Below the pieces are notes generated by a model, which was given only the letters and a program-made list of their open reading frames with translations, was not told the DNA's origin and did not search any database. The position numbers were made by a program, and so were the translations under genes. Shown in pieces: positions 25,608 to 33,982 of a stretch of DNA of 64,000 nucleotides. The stretch comes from Radiobacillus kanasensis (GTDB lineage Bacteria; Bacillota; Bacilli; Bacillales; Amphibacillaceae): assembly GCF_021049245.1 (NCBI RefSeq), contig NZ_CP088020.1, positions 3,292,001-3,356,000 on the forward strand. The letters are read 5' to 3'. Position 1 is the stretch's first letter. Every line of letters begins with the position of its first letter.

Positions 25608-26741
25608 TTACATATTTCTTTTAATTGCCTCCGCCAACAATGCAGCACGATAAGGTAGGTTCCCAAGAATAATATGTTCATTCTCAGCATGAGCTCCGTC
25701 TCCCTTAGGACCTAGTCCATCAATAGTTGGAACCTCTAAGGCAGCTGTTAAGTTCCCGTCACTTCCGCCACCGGATGCACCCTCTTCCAGATTATAGCCG
25801 TGACTTGCAGCAATTTCCTTTAGCTGTTGATATAACTCTTCTACTTCTTCCGTACGCTCCAATGGAAAACGATTAATTCGTCCTTCTACCGTTACTGACG
25901 TTCCTTCTACAAAAGTAGGTCGATCCAGAATTGCTTGTTCAAGAGCCTTTGCCTGCTCTTCTGTATCAAAACGAACATCGACTTCCGCTTCTGCATATGC
26001 CGCAACAACATTACGTCTCGTTCCACCTTTGATTTTCCCAATATTTATGGAAATTCCCTGTTCACAGTCATCTAAATTTTTCAAGTCCGTAATCTGCAGT
26101 GCAAGCTCCTCAATAGCACTGGCCCCATCCCAAGGGTTGATTCCAGCATGAGAAGATTTCCCCTTAATCTTTAGTTTAAATATACCGATACCTTTTCTTG
26201 CTGTTTTTACTGCTCCTGATTTGGCAATACTACATTCTGGAACGAAAACAATGGAGCTTTTCTGTGCTTCCTCTTCGATTAAATCACGGGAGTGTTGACT
26301 TCCAATTTCTTCATCAGAGGTCGCAAGAAATACAACTTTTCTATTTCCAATATGACCTAATTCCTTTAAAGCTTTCAACGCCCACAAGGTAATCGTAAGA
26401 CCACCCTTCATATCAAACACACCTGGACCATAAAGCTTCCCTTTTTCTTTCCTTATTGGAATAGCACCCTTGTCCCAAACCGTGTCATAATGGCCAATGA
26501 TTAGTATTTGATCCTGTGCTTCTTCATTTCCGAAGGTGAATTTATATTGATTTCCCACTTTTTCCTTCTTAATCATTTCAATTTTTCCGTGAACGAGTCG
26601 CTTGAACTCATCCTTTAAAACCAAACCACATTGGTCCGATAGTTCTTTATTTTTCGACGGAGATTCTGCTTCTACAAGATGTAATAACGTCTCCTCGATT
26701 TCTGTTTGGTGTTGCTTTAGGTAATCCACAATCGATGACAT
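25608..26741 (-). CDS. M20 family metallopeptidase (carboxypeptidase G2-like)
   Basis: Zinc-dependent peptidase/deacylase of 377 residues. Seen: LIIGHYDTVWDKG (first metal His and catalytic Asp), GPGVFDMKGG (bridging Asp), ATSDEEIGS (catalytic Glu and metal Glu), the central dimerisation segment with GKSSHAG, and GLGPKGDGAHAENE with the last metal His. This pattern is the CPG2/ArgE-type M20A family. The natural substrate, an acylated amino acid or dipeptide, cannot be set from sequence. There is no operon partner: the upstream neighbour is divergent. Confidence 0.88.
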   Translation of the reverse strand: MSSIVDYLKQHQTEIEETLLHLVEAESPSKNKELSDQCGLVLKDEFKRLVHGKIEMIKKEKVGNQYKFTFGNEEAQDQILIIGHYDTVWDKGAIPIRKEKGKLYGPGVFDMKGGLTITLWALKALKELGHIGNRKVVFLATSDEEIGSQHSRDLIEEEAQKSSIVFVPECSIAKSGAVKTARKGIGIFKLKIKGKSSHAGINPWDGASAIEELALQITDLKNLDDCEQGISINIGKIKGGTRRNVVAAYAEAEVDVRFDTEEQAKALEQAILDRPTFVEGTSVTVEGRINRFPLERTEEVEELYQQLKEIAASHGYNLEEGASGGGSDGNLTAALEVPTIDGLGPKGDGAHAENEHIILGNLPYRAALLAEAIKRNM

Positions 26742-26950
26742 TGTGTTCCTCTCCTGTTGTCGGATATTCCCGATTTTTATATAGATAAACTGATTATAGC
26801 ATAATCATTCAGACAAATTCGTTGGATGATTTTGTAATTAAAGTTAGTTTCTACTCACCCTATACCCTTTTTTCCATGAAATATTCCTCTTCCTTATGCA
26901 TGATAACAACGATTACGCGGCAATCTATTGTTATAGGAGGTGTGCTAACC

Positions 26951-27106
26951 ATGGCTCAAGATGTACTATGTGAAGTAAGCAACTGTAAATACTGGGCAAA
27001 TGGCAACAAGTGTGCCGCAGAAGCTATTTATGTTGTAAGCCATAGAGGGAAAGAGGCGTCCAAGCAAGAAGAAACGGATTGCCAAACCTTCGAGCCTCAA
27101 GTGTAA
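26951..27106 (+). CDS. DUF1540 small cysteine-rich protein
   Basis: Protein of 51 residues beginning AQDVLCEVSNCKYW after the start Met. Four Cys (LCEVSNC, GNKC, TDC) are spaced as in DUF1540 and are likely to bind a metal. The function is not established. The real start is the ATG at 26951, eight bases after GGAGGTG; a longer frame beginning at 26822 has no ribosome site and its extra part resembles no protein. It is divergent from the M20 peptidase gene and upstream of corA. Confidence 0.85.
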   Translation: MAQDVLCEVSNCKYWANGNKCAAEAIYVVSHRGKEASKQEETDCQTFEPQV

Positions 27107-27236
27107 GCCACAAAGCCTTCTTTCATATAGCCTAGCTTCCTCGACGAGGAGGTTAGGCTTATTTGAATAGGGCGATTGAATGTTAGCATTTAAGGGAAAG
27201 AGTAAGGATAGGAACTTATTCAGAGGAGAATATCAT

Positions 27237-28184
27237 ATGATACAGGTCATTGCCATTACAAAAGAGAACAAAACAATATCTGGGATTACCATTGAACAGC
27301 TTAAGGAGATGGATTATAAATGGTTTTGGATAGACTTTAATCAGCCAGAAGAACACGAAATAAGAGAGTTAGATAAAGCCCTTCGATTCCATCCACTTGC
27401 CATTGAAGACTGCATACATAGCTTGCAACGACCGAAGCTTGATTATTATGACAGTTATACCTTTTATGTAACCCACGCAATCATGAAAGAGGACCTAGGT
27501 CGAAATGAAATAAACTTCTTTATCGGAAAAGATTACATTGTTTCCTTTCATCATCAAGATGCGAAAGAAGTAAATGCAGTTTGGAATCGAGTCCTTTCTC
27601 TTGAAAATTTAGAAAAATGGGATGAGTATCGTTGTTTTTATGAAATTCTAGATAAAATCGTTGATAATTATTTCCCTATCGTTTATGAATTAGAGGATGC
27701 TTTAAATGAGATAGAGGAGAATGATGAAGAAAAGCCAATGGATGAGTTGTTGGATCGTCTGTTTGATATTCGGCACCAGTTACTAGCCTTAAGACATACG
27801 ATTAACCCTGTAAGAGATTTGTTGTATCGAATGTTAAACTCTCACCATCTTTCCTTAGTTTTAGATCGGCGTGAATATTTTGTCGATATTTACGACCATT
27901 TATTGAAGCTATCTGAAATGGTAAGCTCAAATCGCGAAATCGCGAACGACATACGTGATAATTATATTTCCATTAACTCTCATCAGCAGAATCAAGTTAT
28001 TCAAGTATTAACGGTGATTACGTCTATTTTCGCACCATTAACATTTATTGCTGGGATCTATGGGATGAATTTTCAGCGTATGCCTGAGTTGATGTGGGAT
28101 TATGGATATTTTATCGTACTGGGTTTGATGGGTGTTATTGCAGTGCTGATGTTTATTTGGTTTAAAAGGAAGGGCTGGTTTTAG
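27237..28184 (+). CDS. corA: CorA-family divalent cation (magnesium/cobalt) transporter
   Basis: Channel-like magnesium uptake protein of 315 residues. A long cytoplasmic domain with FHPLAIEDC and IEDC-helix features is followed by two C-terminal membrane segments. The YGMNF signature (GMN at about 276-278) lies in the loop between them and the tail FKRKGWF is basic. I start at the ATG at 27237, seven bases after GAGGAGA; an upstream ATG at 27180 lacks a ribosome site. It is probably monocistronic; no strong terminator of its own was seen, only the convergent one of the 45-residue gene. Confidence 0.92.
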   Translation: MIQVIAITKENKTISGITIEQLKEMDYKWFWIDFNQPEEHEIRELDKALRFHPLAIEDCIHSLQRPKLDYYDSYTFYVTHAIMKEDLGRNEINFFIGKDYIVSFHHQDAKEVNAVWNRVLSLENLEKWDEYRCFYEILDKIVDNYFPIVYELEDALNEIEENDEEKPMDELLDRLFDIRHQLLALRHTINPVRDLLYRMLNSHHLSLVLDRREYFVDIYDHLLKLSEMVSSNREIANDIRDNYISINSHQQNQVIQVLTVITSIFAPLTFIAGIYGMNFQRMPELMWDYGYFIVLGLMGVIAVLMFIWFKRKGWF

Positions 28185-28196
28185 ATGCGAAAAAAA

Positions 28197-28214
28197 GAGC
28201 AGAAAATCCTGCTC
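28197..28214 (-). terminator. Terminator of the 45-residue gene
   Basis: GAGCAG pairs with CTGCTC around a six-base loop; on the minus strand TTTTTTT follows directly. It overlaps the stop codon of the small gene and is convergent with corA. Confidence 0.8.
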
Positions 28215-28350
28215 ATTTAGTAGTCATTTTTAAAAGTGCTTTTTCTAAGTCTGTCATGACTTCTTTTAATGTAGCTCCATTTGTTCCTTTTTCATAAACA
28301 CTCATTAAAAGATCTTTTAATTGATCCTTTTCACTTGCTACCGTTTTCAT
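28213..28350 (-). CDS. Small uncharacterised protein of 45 residues
   Basis: Minus-strand gene beginning MKTVASEKDQLKDLL and ending ALLKMTTK. GGAGG lies seven bases before the ATG at 28350 and a clean terminator overlaps the stop codon, so it is a real expressed unit despite its size. The sequence is charged, with no membrane segment or signal peptide, and looks helical (LKDLLMSVYEK, LKEVMTDLEKALLK). I do not recognise the family. It is convergent with corA and lies downstream of the YvrJ/DUF2922/DUF1659 group, but is separated from it by about 150 bases. Confidence 0.72.
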   Translation of the reverse strand: MKTVASEKDQLKDLLMSVYEKGTNGATLKEVMTDLEKALLKMTTK

Positions 28351-28500
28351 TGCATATCCTCCAACATATAATGATCGATGCATTATATCATTCTATAGTT
28401 ATATTTGCTGTATGGCTGTTGTAAATAAATTGTAAAATTTTCACGATAAAAATATAATATCATAAACTAATAGAATATGTAACCACTTGGGAAAAAATAA

Positions 28501-28530
28501 CGATAAGGAGCCAAAAATGACTCCTTATCG
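28501..28530 (-). terminator. Terminator after the YvrJ-family gene
   Basis: CGATAAGGAG (28501-28510) and CTCCTTATCG (28521-28530) form a perfect 10-bp stem with a 10-base loop. On the minus strand TTATTTTTT follows. The YvrJ stop codon ends one base before the stem. Confidence 0.88.
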
Positions 28531-28671
28531 TTATTTTAGCTTATCTGGTAAAGAAATGATAGATTCTATGAGAATGTTTAGTTTCCCTTCAATTCGATGC
28601 ATTAAGTAAAAGGTCACAGCGATTGGAAAACCAACATCCTTAATAAAGGACAACCATGTCTCTCCCACCAT
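28531..28671 (-). CDS. YvrJ-family small protein
   Basis: Protein of 46 residues with one hydrophobic helix: VGFPIAVTFYLMHRIEGKL is the typical YvrJ core, followed by a short helical tail (LIESIISLPDKLK). Likely a small membrane protein; function not established. GGGGAGG lies four to five bases before the ATG. It follows DUF1659 and DUF2922 genes, a combination common in Bacillus, but a strong terminator lies between the DUF2922 stop and this gene's ribosome site, so expression may depend on read-through or a promoter I cannot see. Confidence 0.82.
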   Translation of the reverse strand: MVGETWLSFIKDVGFPIAVTFYLMHRIEGKLNILIESIISLPDKLK

Positions 28672-28690
28672 TTTGCCTCCCCTCTATAAA

Positions 28691-28715
28691 AAGGGAGTGA
28701 AAAAATCACTCCCTT
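28691..28715 (-). terminator. Strong hairpin terminator between the DUF2922 and YvrJ genes
   Basis: AAGGGAGTGA (28691-28700) and TCACTCCCTT (28706-28715), perfect 10-bp stem, five-base loop; the minus strand continues with TTT. It lies just after the DUF2922 stop codon and about 20 bases before the YvrJ start. Confidence 0.82.
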
Positions 28716-28721
28716 CATGCA

Positions 28722-28934
28722 TTAGATCTCAATATCAAATACGTTACGTTCTACAATACGCGCCTCTTTCTTCTCTACAAGGTCTCCACCGGAAGAATAA
28801 AGTGCGTTCTGAGCAATGATGGTATCCATCGCTGTGTTTACGGCTGCTGGGTCAGCAGGTTCAACTGGAGCATCTAGAGAAATTGTCACAGTCTTCCCTT
28901 CCGTGTTAAAGAATTTGAGTTCTAATTTCTTCAT
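28722..28934 (-). CDS. DUF2922 protein
   Basis: Small protein of 70 residues starting MKKLELKFFNTEGKTVTI and ending VERNVFDIEI, matching the DUF2922 pattern of a short beta-rich domain. Function not established. The start at 28934 is set by GGGAGGTG six bases upstream; a GTG three codons earlier lies within that site. It follows the DUF1659 gene by about 37 bases, so the two are probably co-transcribed. Confidence 0.85.
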   Translation of the reverse strand: MKKLELKFFNTEGKTVTISLDAPVEPADPAAVNTAMDTIIAQNALYSSGGDLVEKKEARIVERNVFDIEI

Positions 28935-28971
28935 CCTTTTCACCTCCCACTTTTCAACCTTGACCTAGAAT

Positions 28972-29196
28972 TTACGATTCCGTAATCAATAGGTCATCTT
29001 TTTGCTGAATGGAGTTTAACGTCTTTTGTTGTAATGGTACAAGTGCGCTAGCAATGGCGAAAAGTTGATCTGCAGTTGCTGTTGTTTTTACATTGTTGAA
29101 TGATTTTCTTCTTAAGATTGTTTCACCCGTTTCTGGATTCACCCCATCCTCAAATACAAGCTGTAGACCGGAGTCTACTTTTTGTGCGACTGCCAT
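28972..29196 (-). CDS. DUF1659 protein
   Basis: Small protein of 74 residues starting MAVAQKVDSGLQLVFEDG, containing NPETGETILRRKSFNNV and ending in a helical LxxLQQKTLNSI stretch, typical of DUF1659. Function not established; it is usually encoded next to DUF2922, as here. The ATG at 29196 is eight bases after GGAGGTG. A longer frame upstream reaching 29253 has no ribosome site. Confidence 0.85.
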   Translation of the reverse strand: MAVAQKVDSGLQLVFEDGVNPETGETILRRKSFNNVKTTATADQLFAIASALVPLQQKTLNSIQQKDDLLITES

Positions 29197-29263
29197 AGCA
29201 AAAACACCTCCTTTCACTTCAATAATGGTTTGGAAGTGATAGGGAGGTGTCATATAAAAGAAT

Positions 29264-30319
29264 TTATTTATTAATTTTAAGTTTTTCCTCTTGGAGTAAT
29301 TTTAGTAATGGTCTATAATTCTTATCTATTAAACCAGTAGACTCAACTATTAACTCAGTCAAAATTAACAATACTACTATTGTGATTGTTGAACCCCACA
29401 TTGTTGTCCTAGAGAAGATAATTGCAGCTACACTGAACAATCCACTTATAGCATATATAAGTAATACCGTTTGTCTGTGACTATACCCTAGACCTAATAA
29501 ACAGTGGTGGAGGTGCAATTTATCTGGCGCTGAAAGTGGTTTTCTTTGAATAATTCTCCTTATAATTGCAAAAAATGTATCTAGAAGCGGTACTCCAAGA
29601 ATTATAACAGGTATTAATAATGAGAAGAACGTTACATTTTTATATAAGCCCATTAGTGATAGTACACTAATCATGTACCCCAACAATAAAGAACCCGTGT
29701 CTCCCATAAAAATTTTTGCTGGGTAAAAATTATATACCAGGAAGCCTAGAGTACTACTTAACAACATTATCCCCAATAACGCAACGAAAGTATTTCCAAG
29801 GGATATGGCCATGCCTGATATAGTTAATAAAGCTATTGAGGATACCCCTGCAGCAAGCCCATCTAAGCCATCAATTAGATTAATAGCATTAGTGACTCCA
29901 ACAATCCAAAGAATTGTTATTGGAATACTTAAATAGCCAAATTCAATACGATCTAAAAACGGTATAGTAATAAATTCAATCTGAATCCCACCAATTACTG
30001 TTATTATAGCTACCAATAATTGAACTCCAAATTTTATCTTTGCTGGGAGTTCAAATTTGTCATCTAAAACACCTAGCAGTGTAATGATGAATAAGCCTAT
30101 AATAATTGGAATCCAATTGAAATTTTTCTCAGAGAATAACACAAACCCTATTATAAAGCTGCTAAATATTGCAAGCCCACCTAGCCGCGGCATAAGCTTA
30201 ACATGAACCTTGCGTTGGCTTGGCTTATCTGTAGCACCAATCCTAAGTGCAACTTTTTTCACAAAAGGTGTTATAATCAATGACAAAATAAAGCAAGCTA
30301 AACCTGCTACAAATATCAT
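29264..30319 (-). CDS. TagO/WecA-family undecaprenyl-phosphate GlcNAc-1-phosphate transferase (copy 1)
   Basis: Polytopic membrane enzyme of 351 residues that loads a HexNAc-1-phosphate onto undecaprenyl phosphate and so starts a wall polymer. Seen: KVHVKLMPRLGG, the DDK motif (86-88), TNAINLIDGLDGLA (NLID about 147-150), MGDTGS (205-210) and HLHHCLLGLGYSH. These are the Asp-rich and HxHH motifs of the MraY/WecA superfamily. A second homologue lies at 55.5 kb. Here it follows a Wzz-like gene, so it may prime the polymer of locus 2, which otherwise lacks an initiating transferase. Confidence 0.9.
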   Translation of the reverse strand: MIFVAGLACFILSLIITPFVKKVALRIGATDKPSQRKVHVKLMPRLGGLAIFSSFIIGFVLFSEKNFNWIPIIIGLFIITLLGVLDDKFELPAKIKFGVQLLVAIITVIGGIQIEFITIPFLDRIEFGYLSIPITILWIVGVTNAINLIDGLDGLAAGVSSIALLTISGMAISLGNTFVALLGIMLLSSTLGFLVYNFYPAKIFMGDTGSLLLGYMISVLSLMGLYKNVTFFSLLIPVIILGVPLLDTFFAIIRRIIQRKPLSAPDKLHLHHCLLGLGYSHRQTVLLIYAISGLFSVAAIIFSRTTMWGSTITIVVLLILTELIVESTGLIDKNYRPLLKLLQEEKLKINK

Positions 30320-30439
30320 TTTTGACCTCCTAAAAGCACATCTTTGCTTTTAATCTATAATATTGTTAGTTTATCAAGTTTAAGTACTACGTTATTATAA
30401 TAAAAATTCAATCTAAATTCCAATTTAAATTTTTTTGAC

Positions 30440-30469
30440 ACTAGAGTGGGATATAAATTCCACTCTAGT
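30440..30469 (-). other. Hairpin over the end of the Wzz-like gene
   Basis: ACTAGAGTGG (30440-30449) pairs perfectly with CCACTCTAGT (30460-30469). It overlaps the Wzz stop codon; on the minus strand an A tract, not a U tract, follows. It is therefore more likely a 3' stabilising or attenuating structure than a terminator, and leaves read-through into the TagO-like gene possible. Confidence 0.5.
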
Positions 30470-31388
30470 CTCTAATTATCTTTTTGTAATAATCCAAAAA
30501 TAGTACAAGGAAAATACTTAGTAAAAGTCCCAGCATTAGTGCTGCAAAATAATTAAATGATTCATTTGGACCGGTTTTAACTGACTCTGTATCAGAATCT
30601 AATTGCTCAATAGATAATTCATTAAATATATTTTCATTATCTTTACTAATTGAACTGATCTCCTCATATTGTGCAAGATAATCATTGTAATTTTTCACAG
30701 AATTCTGTATCTCGGAACTAGTTTGAACTACATTGACCATTTCCTCTGGAGTAAGTCCATCAATGGTATCTGTAATTTCCTCATTTATATCAATAATTTT
30801 GTTTGGACCGAACAAGTTTTCAACTACCAAAACGGAAGGCAACTTCACATTCACTTTCTTTAAATCACTTATAGCTTGGCGTACTTTACTTATCTCTTCG
30901 TCCATCTTCTCATTATAATAGCTTGCTCTATCATCTGTTTGTTCCTTCAATAGTAAGGATAATTCTTTATCTGTATTGGAAACTATACTTTGAATCACTT
31001 CTTTGTTTAATTGTTCATTGGAACCAGTTTTATTAATTAAGATACCGTTATCTGCACTTGATACTTGAAAGCTAATCATCGCTTTTAGCTCGTCTAGAGA
31101 GCTATTAAGATTCATTTCATTAATTACACTCTCCAAGACTTCATCTGAATTCATTACTTCTATAATTCCGTTTGAAGAAAATAATCGTGTAATTTGTGGG
31201 TCTAAATCTTGAACAAGTTCTTCATAACTACCTAATTCAATCTTTGTTGTAGCTCTATATGTATCGTTTAAGATAAATTTGTTAAAAACAAAGCCTAGAG
31301 CTAGAAAAAATAACGTGATTAGAACTATTAATAACTTTCCTTTCCACAAAGTGAACAGAAAATTCTTTACTTGATTACGTTCTTCCAT
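30465..31388 (-). CDS. Wzz-family chain-length regulator without kinase domain
   Basis: Membrane protein of 307 residues: first membrane segment at about 21-40 (LLIVLITLFFLALGFVF), a long charged and probably coiled-coil extracytoplasmic region, and a second membrane segment near the C terminus (AALMLGLLLSIFLVLFLDYYK). This is the Wzz topology, but neither a fused nor an adjacent tyrosine kinase is present, unlike operon 1. It may set chain length for the locus 2 polymer. GGAGG precedes the ATG. It shares a transcription unit with the TagO-like gene. Confidence 0.72.
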   Translation of the reverse strand: MEERNQVKNFLFTLWKGKLLIVLITLFFLALGFVFNKFILNDTYRATTKIELGSYEELVQDLDPQITRLFSSNGIIEVMNSDEVLESVINEMNLNSSLDELKAMISFQVSSADNGILINKTGSNEQLNKEVIQSIVSNTDKELSLLLKEQTDDRASYYNEKMDEEISKVRQAISDLKKVNVKLPSVLVVENLFGPNKIIDINEEITDTIDGLTPEEMVNVVQTSSEIQNSVKNYNDYLAQYEEISSISKDNENIFNELSIEQLDSDTESVKTGPNESFNYFAALMLGLLLSIFLVLFLDYYKKIIRD

Positions 31389-31639
31389 TATTAAGCCTCC
31401 ATTTTCTAAGATTCAAGTTTATGAAATCTTAGATATCAATAATACTACAGTTATTATATCAATCATAATGACATTATTTACACTTTAATTCAAGATTATA
31501 AGTTATTTTTCAAAAGAACTAAATATTTCGAAAAGTACACATAAATTTAATATCTAACTAAATTCTCAATAGGTTAACAACATCAACAAAGATACCTTGA
31601 TACCAATATGTTACTCCCTTTAGCGATAAAAAAGTAATT

Positions 31640-31675
31640 CACCTCAATTGAAAGATTTATCTACCAATTGAGGTG
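31640..31675 (-). terminator. Terminator after the repeat-bearing amidase
   Basis: CACCTCAATTG (31640-31650) and CAATTGAGGTG (31665-31675) form a perfect 11-bp stem; the minus strand continues AATTACTTTTTT. It separates the amidase/SpoIID unit from the Wzz/TagO unit. The remaining 31389-31639 holds the AT-rich upstream region of the Wzz gene with no gene seen. Confidence 0.82.
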
Positions 31676-31693
31676 TTTTATATCTATAGAGGG

Positions 31694-33967
31694 TTAATTT
31701 ATATTAAAATTCATGTACTCATAGGTGTCGTATGATGCCTGTGATGTACTTTCCTTAATATGAACGACCAACTTATATTTCCCAGATGCAGAAGGTAACC
31801 ACTCAACGTTGGTATCTGCATTATAATTCTGCAAGAGTCTCCATTTCTTAGTTCCGTAATTATATTCCCAAAACTTATATTCTATACTCTCTGAGCCTCT
31901 AGCAGATGCATTTACAATAACACTTGTTCCTATAGGTTGTGGGCTCACTTTATCTGCATTAAACTGGTCTACTATAATTTTCTTGACCGTATAATTGATA
32001 TATTGGTAATCATCGTAGCTTTTTAATGACCCCTCATTCTTTGCATGAACAACAAGTTTATACTCGCCTGGTTCTACAGGTGACCATATTACATTACTAT
32101 CTGGACCATAGTCCTGTAAAAGGGACCATTGATTAGTTTTTTTGTTGAATAACCAGAACTTATAATTTGCTGTTTCAGAAATATTACTTGTAGCACTTAT
32201 CTGGATATCCGTTGCATACGGTTGCGGACTTGGTTTATCCACATTAACACTTGAAATTGTTAATGGATTTGGTTCTAAGACATAGTTTATTGCTTTATAC
32301 GTGTCATAGCTATTAACAGAGTCACTTTCTTTTACATGCACTACAATTTTATATTTGTCAGCTTTTGATGACGTCCAAGTTATATTTGTATCAACGCTGT
32401 AATCTTGTAAAAGCTTCCATTCACCTGTAGTAAGGTTTTGTTCCCAGAACTTGTATAATAAACCTTCACCATTAACTGCTTTTGCATTTACAATAACCTG
32501 TGTCCCTTCAAGTTGTGGACTTGGTTTATCTGACGTGAATTGCTGTATCTCTACTAAACTATTTTTCACAAGGTAATCCATCACTTTATATGTGTCGTAG
32601 CTTCTAGAAGATGCAGCTTCTTTAACATGAACAACTAATTGGTACTTACCTGCTCTGTCCGGGGTCCATCCTATGTTTGTATCTGTGCTGTAATCTTGAA
32701 GTAACTTCCATTCGTCTGTATCCATATTGTGTTGCCAGAATTTATATTGTAACTCTTCCCCGTTGATTGCATTGGCATTTATTATTACTCTAGTTTCTTT
32801 TGCTTGGGGACTTGGTAAATCACTAGTATAGCTCTGAATTGATACTGGCTTTGGTTTTACTTGATATTGCATCACCTTATACGTATCATAACTGTTCGTA
32901 GAACTTCCTTCACGAACATGCACAACCAGCTCGTAATTTCCAGATTTGTCCGGAGTCCAACCAATATTAGTATCTGCACTATAATCTTGCAGTAATTTCC
33001 ATTCATCTGTATCTAGATTATGCTGCCAAAACTTATATTGTAAATTATCCCCATTACTTGCTCTTGCATACAATATTACTCTTGTTCCTTCCACTTGTGG
33101 ACTTGCCTTGTCAACAGTGTAGGTCGTAATAACTGGTTTACCTAATCCATAATGATTAATAACAGTGTCAGCAATCTTTTTAGCCATTTTGTCTTGAAAT
33201 GACGGACTAGATACTTTATTAGCTTCTGTAACATTTGAAGTAAAACCATTCTCTATTAGAACTGAAGCCATATTAGTATGACGAGTAACATAAAGATTAT
33301 GATCCTTTGTTCCTGTTGAAGTGTACATTTTATTGAATCCTAAACTAGCTAAGGAATTCGCTAATTCTAAAGAAAGTTCTTTACTATCAGTAGCTGCTTG
33401 ACCTGGAGTAGAATCATAAACCATACAGTCATTAATACTCGCTCTTTTTGTTACCCCTCTATCCGTGTAATAAATATAGGTGGACCCATTTATTTTCCTC
33501 TCATCCACATAATCATATATTCCACCGTTGTGGACAACGTAATAACCAGATTGATCTAAATTAGCTCTATAAGAGCTATAATGAGTACTAATTCCATTAG
33601 CATAAGGATTTACACTTGAATCGAAGTGTATGCTAAAAAAAAGATCTGCATCCAAAGAATTTGCGAAATTTGCTCGTTGTTCTAGTGAAAGATATTTATC
33701 AGTTTCTCTAGTTAATGTTACATCCGCATATGGGCTTAGATATTTTTCTATTCTCTTCGATAATTGTAAAGTTAAATCTTTTTCTCTTAAACCATTATTT
33801 ACCGCCCCCGGATCACTTCCCCCATGTCCAGGATCAATCACTATTTTCATAGATTCAGCATGTACTTGTGTGTTAAACAAGCTTCCAACACCAAAAAGTA
33901 AGGCAAATGAACAAATTATTTTACTTAATAGCTTCAATCTATTTCCTCCCCAATTGAAAAGAAGCAA
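31694..33967 (-). CDS. N-acetylmuramoyl-L-alanine amidase with five C-terminal repeats (LytC-like)
   Basis: Secreted peptidoglycan amidase of 757 residues. A signal peptide precedes an Amidase_3 domain with MKIVIDPGHGGSDPG (metal His), NNGLREKDL (metal Glu), FFSIHFDSS (metal His) and LIENGFTSN (catalytic Glu). An insert of about 60 residues follows SIHFD. From about residue 282 come five repeats of about 97 residues, each with SPQ, YKFW, LLQDY and YxLVVHVKExxSxxSYDxY motifs, as in triple-tyrosine domains. The SpoIID-like protein 15 bases upstream has six repeats of the same family. I infer co-targeting of both enzymes; B. subtilis LytC and LytB likewise share CWB2 repeats. Confidence 0.88.
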   Translation of the reverse strand: MLLFNWGGNRLKLLSKIICSFALLFGVGSLFNTQVHAESMKIVIDPGHGGSDPGAVNNGLREKDLTLQLSKRIEKYLSPYADVTLTRETDKYLSLEQRANFANSLDADLFFSIHFDSSVNPYANGISTHYSSYRANLDQSGYYVVHNGGIYDYVDERKINGSTYIYYTDRGVTKRASINDCMVYDSTPGQAATDSKELSLELANSLASLGFNKMYTSTGTKDHNLYVTRHTNMASVLIENGFTSNVTEANKVSSPSFQDKMAKKIADTVINHYGLGKPVITTYTVDKASPQVEGTRVILYARASNGDNLQYKFWQHNLDTDEWKLLQDYSADTNIGWTPDKSGNYELVVHVREGSSTNSYDTYKVMQYQVKPKPVSIQSYTSDLPSPQAKETRVIINANAINGEELQYKFWQHNMDTDEWKLLQDYSTDTNIGWTPDRAGKYQLVVHVKEAASSRSYDTYKVMDYLVKNSLVEIQQFTSDKPSPQLEGTQVIVNAKAVNGEGLLYKFWEQNLTTGEWKLLQDYSVDTNITWTSSKADKYKIVVHVKESDSVNSYDTYKAINYVLEPNPLTISSVNVDKPSPQPYATDIQISATSNISETANYKFWLFNKKTNQWSLLQDYGPDSNVIWSPVEPGEYKLVVHAKNEGSLKSYDDYQYINYTVKKIIVDQFNADKVSPQPIGTSVIVNASARGSESIEYKFWEYNYGTKKWRLLQNYNADTNVEWLPSASGKYKLVVHIKESTSQASYDTYEYMNFNIN

Positions 33968-33982
33968 TCTTTAAGACCGCTT

